Assembly: GCA_028622995.1 (NCBI GenBank)
Contig: JAJQJQ010000004.1
Coordinates: 2,852,001 to 2,916,000 of the forward strand
Reading direction: 5' to 3'
DNA: 64,000 bases
Source: Panagrolaimus kolymaensis
Lineage: Eukaryota; Nematoda; Chromadorea; Rhabditida; Panagrolaimidae
The first letter of the stretch is position 1, and each line of letters begins with the position of its first letter. The notes below the pieces were generated by a model that was not told where the DNA came from, searched no databases, and saw only the letters and a list, made by a program, of their open reading frames with translations. This document shows positions 46,701 to 58,792 of this stretch, one piece after another. Both the position numbers and the translations under genes were made by a program.

Positions 46701-49700
46701 TCTTATCTGGGTTTTTTTACTACGACGAAATAGAAAAAAACTAATTAATAATGTTAAAAGTATAAAAAAGAAAAACTTCTGGGTAGATTTTTTTTACTTG
46801 AAATATATTAAAACAAAAGGGTCTTTTTTTTGAAGAAAGAGAGGATTTTGTTTTTTGTATTCTTTACTTTTTTCTTTTTTTTCTGAGATACAAATGTTTT
46901 TTCTTTTTGTAGTTTTAAGAACTTCTTCGTTAGAAAAAAAATTGTTATTAATATTTTTTAGTTTTAACATTTAAAGAACTGTTTTTAAGACTCTTATATT
47001 ACATGGGAATGAATGTATCTATGTAGTACAGCAAACAAACAAAAAACATAAAACATTTAACAAGGTTTTTATATAGCACTTATTTAAAAAAAACTAAACT
47101 TCCGCAAAAACATTTAATTGCAGCAGTAGCAGTGTGGGGGCAAAAAATCAAAATCGGAGACCACATTATTCTTCTCAAATTTAATTCAAAGTTCAAGAAA
47201 CTTTGAGATAATTTTGTATATTTTAGAATTTTCCCGATTTTTCTTTCTTTATTTATTTTTGGCGGTGGTGGTTTAGAAAGAGAGAGAAATTAAAAAAACT
47301 AATTTGATTTCGATCACTTGAAACAACAACGAAGAAGAAAAAACAATAAAAGAAGGGTCAAAGCCGGTTTTACAAAGTTTTCAAAATGCAGGTTAGTTAG
47401 TTAGTATATTATTGCATATTATGTGAATGAAATGAAATAAATTACGAAGGGAATAGTTTAATAATTAAATAAAAATGATGTATTGGGTTATTTATTGTGG
47501 ACTTTATTGCTTGTAATAATGTGAAGAAAAAAAATTAACAAAAAAAACCGTTGAATATCGCTGCTTAACTTGTTATAATAGTTTCAATACTAAAGAGTTA
47601 AACGGAGACAGAAAGTGAAACACTTCTTATAAAAGCAGTAAAGTAAGACATATCAAGATCGAAAATTCATGACATAATGGTAATCCTTTGCTTACCATTG
47701 AAAACCTTTTTGCGTTATCATTTATTTTTCTTCTAAGAAGCTTATTTCTCCAATTATAAGAAACTTACATTAGATGACTATAGGATTTTTACGCTGCTAA
47801 AACGCATGTTTAAATTGTTATAAACTGCCGTTTCAGCAAACAATGCATATATGCATGATTAAGTAAATAATTTAAGTTTATAAATTTAAAACATCATGAT
47901 CGCTTAAACTACATATATAAACACGCAGCAGATGGATGGTTAATAGCAGTAGTAGTAGTAATAAGAATTTTACAAATCATAAGTTTATAATTTTAATGAA
48001 ATGTTTTGAACCTACTCTTTCCTTTCACAAATTCAACAACAAACTAACAACAAAAAAACCCACGCTGGATGCCTTGCTTACAACTTTTTTTCATCTGCTT
48101 TAGTAATTTATTTAAATTGCTCATAGAGAGAGTAGAATACGATAAAATGGAGCAAAGGAGCAAAAAAGATGACTACTATGCTTTTTCCATTAACTTTCGC
48201 TACCTTTTTAATTTAAAACGACTAAAACCCAAAATTGCATTTTAAAAATCTTCACATTCAAAGTGATTCCACAAAGAGAGAGAAAAACTCATGTGCCAGA
48301 AGGACTTTTTTGTACATTTGTGTACATACATACATGCAGGAGAAATTCAATTTTCAATTTCATAAAAAACAGCTTTTGTACTTTAATAAAAATCGAGATC
48401 CTATTTACACAATCTCTTCCATTTATTTCTGCTTCTTTTCATAATGGCTTATAAGCATTGGAACAATGCCTTCTTTTTTTTAAGTTAACAAAGAAAACGT
48501 AAAAAAATTAAGCGAATGAAGCAGAAAATAAAAAAAAAGCTATTTTAAAACTTATCTTAATTTCCCAAACTTTGATGCATCAAAAACAAACGCATTTACT
48601 CATTCATCATCATCGCTACAGTATACAAAATTATAAAAAACAGAGAAAGTTATTAAAAATAAAAATAAAAGTTTTTGTTTTTTGTATTATTTTTTGTTGC
48701 TGTTAAGTTTTTCAATTCCAAACTTTTTTTTGCATTGTTTTTTGTGGTATTATATTATTTATTTTTTTCTAACACGTTATGTTATTTGTTTTTCTCGGAG
48801 CAGCAATTTTTTTATATGTATTGTTTTTTGTTTTTTTGCAAAGCTATGAAAAAAAAGTTTCACTCACGTGGAGAATGAATATATTATACATACAAATATG
48901 AGTAACGGAAATAACACCTATAAAAAATTATAATCTCTCGAGCAGTAGCAGTAAGAGGATCATGGATTATGGTAAGCTTTCATTCTAGGGATTTAAGAAA
49001 AAGAAAAAGAAAAAAAGACTGCTACTTATGTATTTATTTGCAACATTTTTTATCTAAAGTTAGTCATTATGTGACAGGTACTACTTTCTTCTTTTTTTCT
49101 ATCTTCATCTTAAAGGCTTTTGACTCATTGAATGGTACTTTCGTCCTCGTAGCTTTTTTTTATAACAAAGACGCCATCCCTAGATACCGTAACTGTAATC
49201 GTTAACTAATAAATTAACAAAAAAAAAGTGGTGAAAGAATACTTAAAAAGCTTGAATGCTTTCTTAGGGAACTAAAAAGAGTAATGTCAACTAAAGGTTA
49301 AGTAAGGGTCATTCTTTGGCCTCTCATTAACAGCATCATCAGTAGTAGTAATAAAAAAAAGTTGTTACGTAGTTTTTTTTATGCCATTTTAAACCCATTA
49401 TCATTAAAATAGCCGGTCGATGGCGGTGGCGGTGACACCATCCATCGGTGCATGACCCTCCACAAAGTCGTCAAAAAATGGCAACATTCCATTATTACTA
49501 CTCCTTCTCCATTTCGCTCAAAAAAAGAGGGGTAATTATTTAACCAAAAAATGTTCCTAAAAAGCATGGTTTTAATTTTGTTTTACTTTATTAAAAAATG
49601 AGAGGACTAAAGCTTTAGCTGCATTTTTTGACGACGATGACAACGACGAAAATGTCGATGGCATTTCTATGAATGTATGCGCGATAAAAAAAAGTCCATG

Positions 49701-51782
49701 GTAGTGGTGGCGGATGGAGGATGGAATGGAAGCTAAATGTCATAGCTATTTGGAGTTTTTGGCAGGAAAATAAGTGTCATAATGACATGTAATCATCATC
49801 ATCAAACAAGCAAGAAGCATCCACCACCAACATGAAGGAGAAAAAAGTTTAAGCCATAAAAAATGAGGGAAATACAATTTTTTTAAAAGAAAAGAATTTT
49901 GGTGCCAGTCACATTAGTTTTTTTTATGAGCGGATTATTACTACTTTACTATTTCGTAAATTTTTTTGCCAAAACTTATTGAACCCTTAAAGATGGATAA
50001 AATATATAAAGTTAAAAGATTACGACGCTCCTAAATTTTTTAGCAATATTTAAAGGAAGAAACTATGTTAATCGAAGCTTAGAGTATATTAACCTAGCTT
50101 TTAAGTCTACAGAACGAACCACAAAATCCGAAGAAATAGTTAAACAAAATTATATGATTACTGGGGCTACAGTATTTCCATAGCTTCGTAGATAAGCTTA
50201 CCTATTTTACTTTTTTTCCATTTCCTGTTTACTTTTTGTACAAATAAAGCTTTTTTTAAACAAATTTTGCATGATTAACAAGCACTTTAATTTCAGACAA
50301 ATCTCTTAAGTTTTTTAACTTTTCTTTTTGAAGTTTGAACTTTCATCGCCACATGCATGCTTTTTATAAAAAAAAAGCTCGTTAAAATTTTTAAATTTAC
50401 TTTTTTCAATAAAAATTTCACTTTAAAAAAATTATAGTTTGACCAATGGCAAATAAGCAATTTAAAAAAAAGTACTAATGTTTCCGAAAATAATAAAAAA
50501 GGTTTCATGTTCCTTTGGTCAAAGAGCAAAAATTAAAACAGATTTGTGGAAATGTAAATCCTAATAACTTAAGACAACTACAATTATCTTTTTTGGATAC
50601 CGAAAAAAATAAAAAGCAGGCGACCACCATTACAGAGGCTTCGATTTCTCATGTCTTTGTATCCGCCATAAAAAATAACTCTAAAACAAAAAAGGGCATT
50701 TTATACATGGAAAAAATACATTTTCCCCAAAAAAAGTTTTCCCATGAGAAATGAAAATAATCGTTTGCTATAACTTATAAGACTTTTATTTATTTAACAA
50801 GCTTTTGGCAAAGTTTTTCTTTGTTCAAAAAAGATACAGTAATTTTATGAGGGGTAATTGTTTTTAATGTTTCTATTTTTGAAAATTTAGTAACCCAAAA
50901 ATAGCAGCTTTTAGATGCAACAATATTATTTTAAGTTTTTTTTTGCGCACGTTGTTTTTAAATTAATTATTTAAAAGCTTAAAATTTGTAGTCAAAATAT
51001 GTAGCTTACATAATTTCATGAATAATTATGCATAAAATTTTATTTTAATTTAACTCTAAAAATAACCTCATAAATAAATATTATAAATATGGCTAAACTT
51101 TAGGAATCGAGTGTCATCACAAAAGCATTTTTTCCATAGTAGCTTTTACACTACCGCCTTTAGAAGTAAAAAGCAAAAAAAGGCTAAACTACAAGAGCAA
51201 AAGATCCATAAGGTTTAAATGCCATTATTTCATTTCATGCGCATTTTTTTTTATCCTATGGTTCATTCGTTATTTCCTTCCCTATGTAAATGTCTTATTT
51301 AACGAACATCCGCCATCGCCTCGCCATCATCGTCAAACAAAAAAGAAACATGTGATAAACTTTTATTTATCTTTCTTTATTTTCTTTTCTTTTTTGCCCT
51401 TATAAGTTTGTTACTACTTTTATATTACATTAAAAAAGTTTGATAATACATATTAATAGGAATTTTTTTAATAGGATAAAAAATAAAATAGCAAGGAATG
51501 CTTCCGCATTAATGAAAAAAACCACGCAAGCTTGACAGTCACGTTTTTATTTATGAAACTTTTTGCAACGATATTATTTGTTTCTTTGTCGTCGCCGTCG
51601 TCTCGGCATTTTTTTGCTAATAAAGAAAGGGAACGAAGAAATTGAATTAGACGCGAGACAATTATTTGACATGTTTTTTTAGTTGGATTAATGCCAATAA
51701 AAAAACCTTTTAAACTTCAGCAATTTTTTTGCTAAGTTGTGTAGTCTGGTTTCAACGATGGCCACCGGAAATGTGTTTTTAG

Positions 51783-52104
51783 ACACAACATGAGAGTCAT
51801 GCCGCAGATGCCCTGAGGGGAGTTTATTTCAACAAAAAAAGAGTGAGACGAGACTTTTTTGACATTTATTTTAGGGACCTTCTAAAACTATCTTTGAAAA
51901 AGTTTAATTAAAGCTTAAAATGAGAAAATGAAGAGCAGTAGTAGTAAGATGACGCAAGGAAGGACACAAGGAAATAAGTCTCAATGTATATGTGCCACAA
52001 CCACTGCTATCGAGGTGGCGGCAACATTGTACATCCAACATTACGACTTTCTTGCGCCTTCGCAGATAAATGAAGCGATAGCAAAGCTAAATTTCCTAAT
52101 TTAG
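51783..52104 (+). CDS. Weak candidate: two adjacent open frames in a GC-richer patch
   Basis: 51783-51911 is open directly after a TTTTTAG acceptor and reads TQHESHAADALRGVYFNKKR then RDFFDIYFRDLLKLSL. 51928-52104 is a complete 58-codon frame with ATG, reading MKSSSSKMTQGRTQGNKSQC then ATTTAIEVAATLYIQHYDFL. The patch stands out from its AT-rich surroundings. The minus strand is open over part of it, which weakens the case. Confidence 0.27.
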
Positions 52105-52716
52105 AAAGTTTCGCAAAAAAGATGGCAGACGATAATTTTGTTTGAAAAAAGTTTTAATTTTAAAAAAGTGATGGGCCTACTTTTTTATTTATTTCTATAG
52201 TGAACTTTTAAGTGGGCTTTTTTTCTTTTTGTTTCAAAAAATGTAAAAGTGTATTTGAAACATCTGTCATTTTATCGCAAGAAAAAAAGTCGAAAAATCA
52301 AAAGAATAAAAATTAATTATTTTGAAGTGGAACATGAACAACCAAAAAACACCTTTTCAGCGAATACAGAAAAATTACAACAACAAAAAGAGAAAATTTG
52401 GCAATGACCTAAATTTATAAACTTTTTCTTACTTTTTTTTGCGGTTTGTAATCTCTTAGAAAAACTTGATGATAGCAGCAAGTAAAGTAATTTGTTTGCA
52501 AATAAACAAAAAATAGCAAATTTATCACGCAAAAAACATTATCAAACATGAAGAAGAAAAAATTTCAAATGCTCAAAGGTTAATATTTTCAAGGATTTTT
52601 ATTCTAGAATCAATCAGAGGGAGGCATGCGAATAATTAATATTAAAAATATGACAATTGCAAATAAAAAATAGTTTCTTTATTTTTAGAAAAAAATTACA
52701 AAAAATTACAGTAAAT

Positions 52717-53019
52717 ATGGCCAAGAAAAAACAGGTTTTAGCATTTTATAAATGGCATAGATCAGATTTTGCACTTTACTTGAAATATAAAAAAGAAGAA
52801 AAGAATTTAAAAAAAAAGAAGAAAAGAACTTTTTTTATTTTAAATTATCAGCGCTTTTTTTGTTTCGAAATTTTGGATGCAGCGGCGATTGACCATCGCC
52901 ACTACGTCGTCGAACATTGTCTTTGTCGGAATAGAATGATCAATTGCAATTGGTCATCCGTTAGTTGGATGACTGGCTGGCTGGCTGACGGGTTGCACAA
53001 AGTACAAAGGAAAAAATGA
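52717..53019 (+). CDS. Weak candidate: 100-residue open frame
   Basis: Starts MAKKKQVLAFYKWHRSDFAL, passes through a Lys run, and continues into a GC-richer end with DAAAIDHRHYVVEHCLCRNR and NWSSVSWMTGWLADGL. One hundred codons is longer than most chance frames in this region. No domain recognised. The second half may be an exon beginning after the GATGCAG at about 52881. Confidence 0.25.
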   Translation: MAKKKQVLAFYKWHRSDFALYLKYKKEEKNLKKKKKRTFFILNYQRFFCFEILDAAAIDHRHYVVEHCLCRNRMINCNWSSVSWMTGWLADGLHKVQRKK

Positions 53020-55410
53020 AAAAATCTAAAGGAATTTATCAAATTTGTCATCATCCTTTAGATAGATAAAGAGAAGGATGAATCAGCATAAAATTCGATT
53101 TTACGTGCGGGTTTTAACAATTTATAAAGACATGTCGTCGTCTCATTCATTAGGAAATATTGTGAAATAATTTACTGATTTTTTAATGTCGAATTTTTGC
53201 TATTATAATTTTTAAAGGTTTTACTCGGGCTTTCATGAGGAAATACGGGAATCTTTAATTATCGAGCCTCACAAAAAAAAATGTTTGTTGTGATACTTTT
53301 GTCGCAATTTTAGTTTAACGAAACAAAAAAGTTGAAGCCATTTTTAGAAAATGATGTGATGGCATCAGTTGTTTCTAAGCTATTTTTAAGTTGTCTGATA
53401 TATTTTTAGCTTTTTCCATTTTTAGCTTATCGTATTTTTCACTTCAAGTACCAAAATTAAAACAAGGAATTGTTTTTTCTTTATTTGTTGTTGTTCCAGA
53501 ATCCAGAAATAAAACAAACATGCAAAAACAAAAAAATTTCGCAAAAAAACTTTGTTTTGTTTATTCCTAGTTTCTATAATCAAATTTGGCGACGAAGGGC
53601 TCGCTCGTCTGTAAATTACAAACATTTTTTGTTTTTATCAAATTTTATCTCTCAAAGATCTTCCTTTTCATGTTTCCCAATTTCCGTCTCACCAATATCC
53701 CAGGGGTCAATAAAAAAATTTACAAATGATTTGTTTCAATCAGCGAAAAAACAAAATGATCAGAAAACATTTCTTTTGTTTTATTTAAAAAAACGTAGGC
53801 ATAAAAATTTATTATAAAATTTCAAACCCATAAAGCAATTCATATTCCCAGGAGTGTTTAAAAACCGTATATGTATGAATTATTGGTCTAGTTTAAATAA
53901 GCTCATCCAACACATACAACGTTGGCTTGAGACCATGAGAAATTCCAGAGGGGATTTAGACAAATAAAAAAGCAAACTTATGGTTTTATTTTTTTTTTTT
54001 GCAAAAAAAAATGAAGCGTCCAAGAAAAAAAATGACATCAAGCTTTTTCTTCCTTGATAGTTGTTAGTAGGGTTTAAAAGGTCCTAAAATAAATTGCCGA
54101 ATTTCACGCAGACAAGAAGAAGGAATTTTATTTGGCGACAAAAAAAAAATTACGGAATTATTTAACCCAAAAATACACCCTCCACTCATCCGATGACATT
54201 CCGATATGTCTAAAAAAACTTTGAGAATTTAATTATTTTAAGATAATTACATTTCCAAGTTTAGCTATATTAATAATTATTAAGTTAATAACACACTTAC
54301 AATATACGTGGGCTTTTTTAGAAACAATTGCATTTGTTATTTGCTTCTGTGTGTCTTTCTCTCCCTTCATCTGATACTTGATTTAATAATAGTGTTATAA
54401 TGTTAAGTTGTAAAAGTGTGATATTTCATGTTACTTTTTTATAACATTTAATTTCGGTGAATGCATTTAAAAGGTCAAATGCGCTTTTTAGACTCATCAA
54501 TTTTTTTTTTGTTAATGAAAAAAAAGAAGAATGAAATGATGCAACAAAGTACAAGCCGAAAAATGACATCGAAGAAAAAACTTTTTTTTGACAATTGCTT
54601 TTTTTTGCAGAAAGAAACTGTTAGAATTTTTTTGATGGAAAATAAGTTGGGCGATGCTTGCTGACTTTGAACCTTAAAGTTTATATTAAGCAAACACAAA
54701 ATAGCATATTTTTGTGTGTGCTTTGTTTTTAACTTCTCTTTTTTTCTTTAACTATGACAGCAGCTTATGCTTATTGTAAAAAATATTTGGTAGGAAAAAA
54801 ACAAAGTTGATCAATGTTTGAGATTAAACTCACAAAAATCACAGAAAAAATAATGCAAATAAATGAAAGTTTTGAAAGAGCGTTGTGTTTTTGATTTTGG
54901 AATAAATGTGTTTTATTGATTTTAAAAATCCTTCTGTATGTATTAAGCAATTAATTTCCTTTAGAAAACAACTATCTTTAAAAAATTTACTCTAAAGCGA
55001 AACTGGTGTTGCTGGTAAATCTTTGAACAAAAAGCTAGTTTTTGTAGCAAAAATAAGAATAATTTTTGTGACTATTTTTATTTTTTACATTTTGCAAGAT
55101 CTGTTTTTGTACACCAATTTTTGAACTGTTTTTTCTTTTTCACAGATAAAAATCTTTGGTTTTACTTTTTTTGTTCATTCAAAAAATCATCTGATTTTAA
55201 AAGTTAGATTTTTGGTATTTACTTTTGTTATTTTTGAATGAATGAACCAAATACAAAAACTGGAGTTTAAAGAATACAAAAAAGGGAAGAACTCAGCTGA
55301 TTTCTTCCTCCCTCCGCTTTTTTAAAGGATGTCTTCTTTTTGCTTTGAAATTTTGTCTAATTTTTTGTTCCGTTCTTTGACCAAAAATTTAACTTATTAG
55401 TTTTTTATAT

Positions 55411-55565
55411 GTTTGTATCAGCGATGGCAGCCAATAGACAAATCTGTCTATCGCAACCGACAGCCCCACACTTTTTTGCGCCAGACAACGAAAGAAATTT
55501 TTTTTACCGTGTCTGTCGGTTGCGATAGACAGATTTGTCTATTGGCTGCCATCGCTGGTTTGTAT
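55411..55565. mobile_element. Small hAT-like MITE with 8-base target-site duplication
   Basis: A 139-base hairpin: arm 55419-55463 and arm 55513-55557 are perfect 45-base inverted repeats starting CAGCGATGGCAGCC, separated by 49 bases. It is flanked by the direct repeat GTTTGTAT at 55411-55418 and 55558-55565. An 8-base duplication and termini of the CAG-G form are the hallmarks of hAT-superfamily transposons (family knowledge). No coding capacity. Confidence 0.92.
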
Positions 55566-57079
55566 ATATTTGTTTGTATGTTTAGTTCCAAAACAAAAAG
55601 ATTTCCTATTTTTTCCTGGATAATATATTTTTTAATAACGTTATTTTATTAATTTGGATTTGGATTAGAAACCGATTAAAAAGAGTAAAAATTAGATTCA
55701 CACTTATTCATATGTCTTGTTGGAAACCTTTTTGAAGCTTTTTGTTAATCTTGTTAAAAGTTTAAAATTTGTAGACAGAAAAGAAACCAAACCCATGAGA
55801 TTTCCGGGAGAAACAAAGATCAAAAATAAATAAAAAAGATTTGTATATAGTTGTTTCAAAAGGGGAAAAATTTTGAGGGAAAAGAAAAAAATATGTTTGA
55901 AAGTTTGAAAACTAAAAAAGGGTTTACAAAAATATTTTTTGTGTGTTTGACAATGGTTCAACTTGAATTATTCAAGTGCTTCTTAATTTTTGAATTATGC
56001 TACTGCTGATGTTTTTCGTAAAACCCAGTAAATGGAGGAATAAAAAAAGTTATGAAAGTTAAAAAAAAGAAAAGTGAAATAAAAAACTTTTTTTTGTGTA
56101 GTTGCTTCTCGAAGATGCTGATGTATGTTGCTAGTGTTATATGCCGACAAACTTATGTTTTCCTTGTAGCATAACTGGTATCAACAAGAAAAGTTGAATC
56201 CTCGTTCTAATATTCATTTTGACGTACTTTTAATTAAAAGATGAGCAGAACAAAGATTATAACTGGAAAATTTATAAAAAAATTACGCATAAATGTTTCA
56301 TATTAAATTTTTAATTTGATTACGGCATAGTCGAAGATTTAATTATAACCATTTAGGTTTTTGAGTCATCGAATATTACTAACAATTATTTATTACTAAT
56401 GCTTACAAATTACGTTACAGTATAAATAAACCAAAACTTTCGAAGCCTTTAAAAGTTTCTTTAATTAAATAAGCTTTACGCATTTTTTTTAATCTTCAGT
56501 CTAACTAACCCATGCAAGATTAAATTATTACTAAATTTGTAACAACTCCATATAAATTTTGTTAATCATAAGACTCATTATAGTCGCTGACCGGAAATTT
56601 CATTAGATTCTATGAAATTTTTTTTTAAAAAAACTGTCTACACTTAAAAGATAATTTTTTTTTTTCACAAGCTTGGAAACTTTTGTAAAAGTTTTTGTTT
56701 CGATTTCACAAGAACCTAAGCTTGTAGAAATTGCAAGAAATTTTGTTATTCGATAAAAAAATTATTGCAAAACCCAGGAAAAATAAAACCTATTTTTAAA
56801 ATTTCTTTTGATTATAAAAGAATGAAATGAAAGAAAAAAATGATGTTGATCGTTGGAAAAAATAAAAGTCAAAGTTTTGATAAATATTTACATTGTGAAT
56901 CAGAAAAGAAAAAATAAAGGAAGCAAAAAGAGAAGAACCTAATCCGTGAAAAAAATAAATAAGCATCAAAAGCTACCGTCAAGTGAGAGTTAAGAAGGGT
57001 AAAAGAAGTTTATGATTGACTGACGTGTGCCTGAACTTTAGAGGCGTAAACTTATTCTCCCAAAAAAATTGTTTGAGTA

Positions 57080-57087
57080 TATAAAAG
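57080..57087 (+). promoter_or_regulatory. TATA box of the Gly/Gln/Tyr-rich secreted protein gene
   Basis: TATAAAAG, 107 bases before the ATG at 57194. A TTTTTTTTCAG acceptor ends at 57190, four bases before the ATG region, implying a 5' UTR intron or a spliced-leader site. Confidence 0.6.
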
Positions 57088-57193
57088 TTTGGATAAAATC
57101 AAATCATTGCTTTCACATCAAATTTATTTTACGCGAGAACTGTCAAACGCGTGTTTACTAAAAAATTAAATAAAAGTGATTTTTTTTCAGAAA

Positions 57194-58406
57194 ATGGCTT
57201 CTTTCAAATTAGCAGCAATATTTTTAATTGCTTTTATTGTTTCAACTTTTGGACAAGATTATTCCACTCAAAGTGGATATACTGGAACCACGGGAACAGT
57301 AAATTATGATGATGGAAGTTCAAATTATTATGCTTCAAGTACACCAAGCTATAATCAAAATGGAATGAACCAACAAAATTATGCTGGACAGCAACAGCAA
57401 GGGCAATACGGACAAGGAACCCAATATGATCCCAATCAAAGCCAATATGGCCAACAACAAGGCCAACAAGGGCAATACGGCCAACAAGGAATGTATGGTC
57501 AAACCCAGGGACAAACTGGGCAACAATATGACCCAAATCAAAGCCAATTTGGACAAAATAGTCAACAACAATATGGCCAAAATCAGGGTCAATCTGGGCA
57601 ATCAAGCCAACAAGGCATGTATGGTCAACAACAATATGGCCAAAATCAAGGTCAATCAGGCCAACAAGGTATGTCTGGTCAAAATCAAGGTCAATTTGGA
57701 CAACAATCTGATCCAAGTCAAAGCCAATACAGTCAAAGTCAAAATGGTCAACAGCAATACGGCCAAAATCAAGGTCAATATGGACAAACCGGTCAGCAAG
57801 GAATGTATGGTCAACAGCAACAACAACTTGGCCAAGGGCAATATGATCCCAGTCAAAGCCAATATCAAAACCAAAACCAATACGCCCAACAACAAGGTCA
57901 ATCAGGACAACAAGGCATGTATGGCCAAAATAGTCCCTATGGAAATCAAAATAGCAATGGAGGTTACAATCAGCAATATGATCAATCCAATGGACAAGGC
58001 CAAGGAAATAATTCTGGGCAAGCAGCATATCAACTTTCCAGCACTAATACTGGAAATGGTAATTATAATTATGAATCATTTTCATTTAATAATGGAAAAT
58101 GTTATTATGCTGTAAGTTTTTTCATAAAAGGAAAAAACAAATTAAACATTTTTTTCCTTTTGTTTTTAGAATGGCGAATTACATGATAATGGACAAACTC
58201 GTCAATTGACTCAACAAGAACAACAACAATTACAACAATTTAATCAACAAATGTCACAATATAGTCAACAACTTTCACAAGGGTTGAGTGGATTTTTCTC
58301 AAACTTATTTGGAAGTGGTAATTCTCAAAGTAACGGACAAAGTCAAAGCAGCGGTTTAAATCTTCCAACAATGCCTCAAATTCCATGCTTTTGTTCATCA
58401 TGTTAA
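57194..58406 (+). CDS. Secreted Gly/Gln/Tyr-rich repetitive protein, 384 aa
   Basis: Two exons (57194-58111, 58170-58406), phase 0. Signal peptide MASFKLAAIFLIAFIVSTFG, then about 270 residues of imperfect repeats built from QYGQ, GMYGQ, NQGQ(S/Y/F)GQ and a recurring (Y/S)DP(N/S)QSQ(Y/F) unit seen four times. The chain is low-complexity, prion-like and rich in Tyr, as in structural, silk-like or adhesive secretions. A short non-repetitive stretch follows (NNGKCYYANGELHDNGQTRQ), then a Gln-rich helix-like part and a tail ending PQIPCFCSSC. Cysteines occur only in these last regions. The long antisense frames over the repeats are a by-product of codon bias. Expression is probably strong given the TATA box. 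Function not known: cuticle, eggshell, gland or mucus product are options. Confidence 0.88.
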
Positions 58407-58792
58407 TTAATTTTTTTTCAATTCTACTTAAACTTGTTATCTCCTCTTACCTTATAACAAACGCATTTTCCTATCACTAAAAATAACATACAAGGTCAAA
58501 AAAATAATCATATCTCATCCGGTGCTATGTTTTAATATTTGCAAAAGAAAAAAATATATAAAACTATTATTTGTTTATTAAAAATATTAGAATAACCAAC
58601 AATAAAAAAAATATAACACGAAAGAATCGATACCAGTTGATCCTACCGCAAAAAAATCCTAAATTTTTATACATATCATCTATTGTAAATAATCTCAATA
58701 TTAAAAATACTATCTTTGACCATTGTAAAAGTTATTAGGCACCGGGAAGAAAGGAAATGAGGAGTTTTTACCGCGAATTATTACATTGAATC
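58407..58792. other. Convergent spacer
   Basis: 3' flanks of the repetitive protein gene (+) and the six-exon gene (-). AT-rich, no features seen. Confidence 0.5.

Larger units (their letters stand above)
42190..57076. other. Gene-poor AT-rich region, second part
   Basis: About 14.9 kb with no gene I can confirm. It contains the hAT-like hairpin at 55411-55565 and scattered GC-richer patches of 100-300 bases (around 42780-43000, 43190-43590, 49400-49760, 51740-52110, 52860-53010), several with the weak candidate coding pieces listed separately. Such patches may be exons of a long-intron gene or conserved regulatory DNA. Confidence 0.45.

Noticed and set aside
49379..49760. GC-richer patch with frames on both strands and GAC/GAT triplet repeats
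   Set aside because: Simple triplet repeats explain the open frames, including an acidic Asp run at about 49630; not enough for a gene call.
57234..58028. Long antisense and alternate-frame ORFs over the repetitive secreted protein
   Set aside because: Produced by the CAA/GGT codon bias of the Gln/Gly repeats; no signals of their own.
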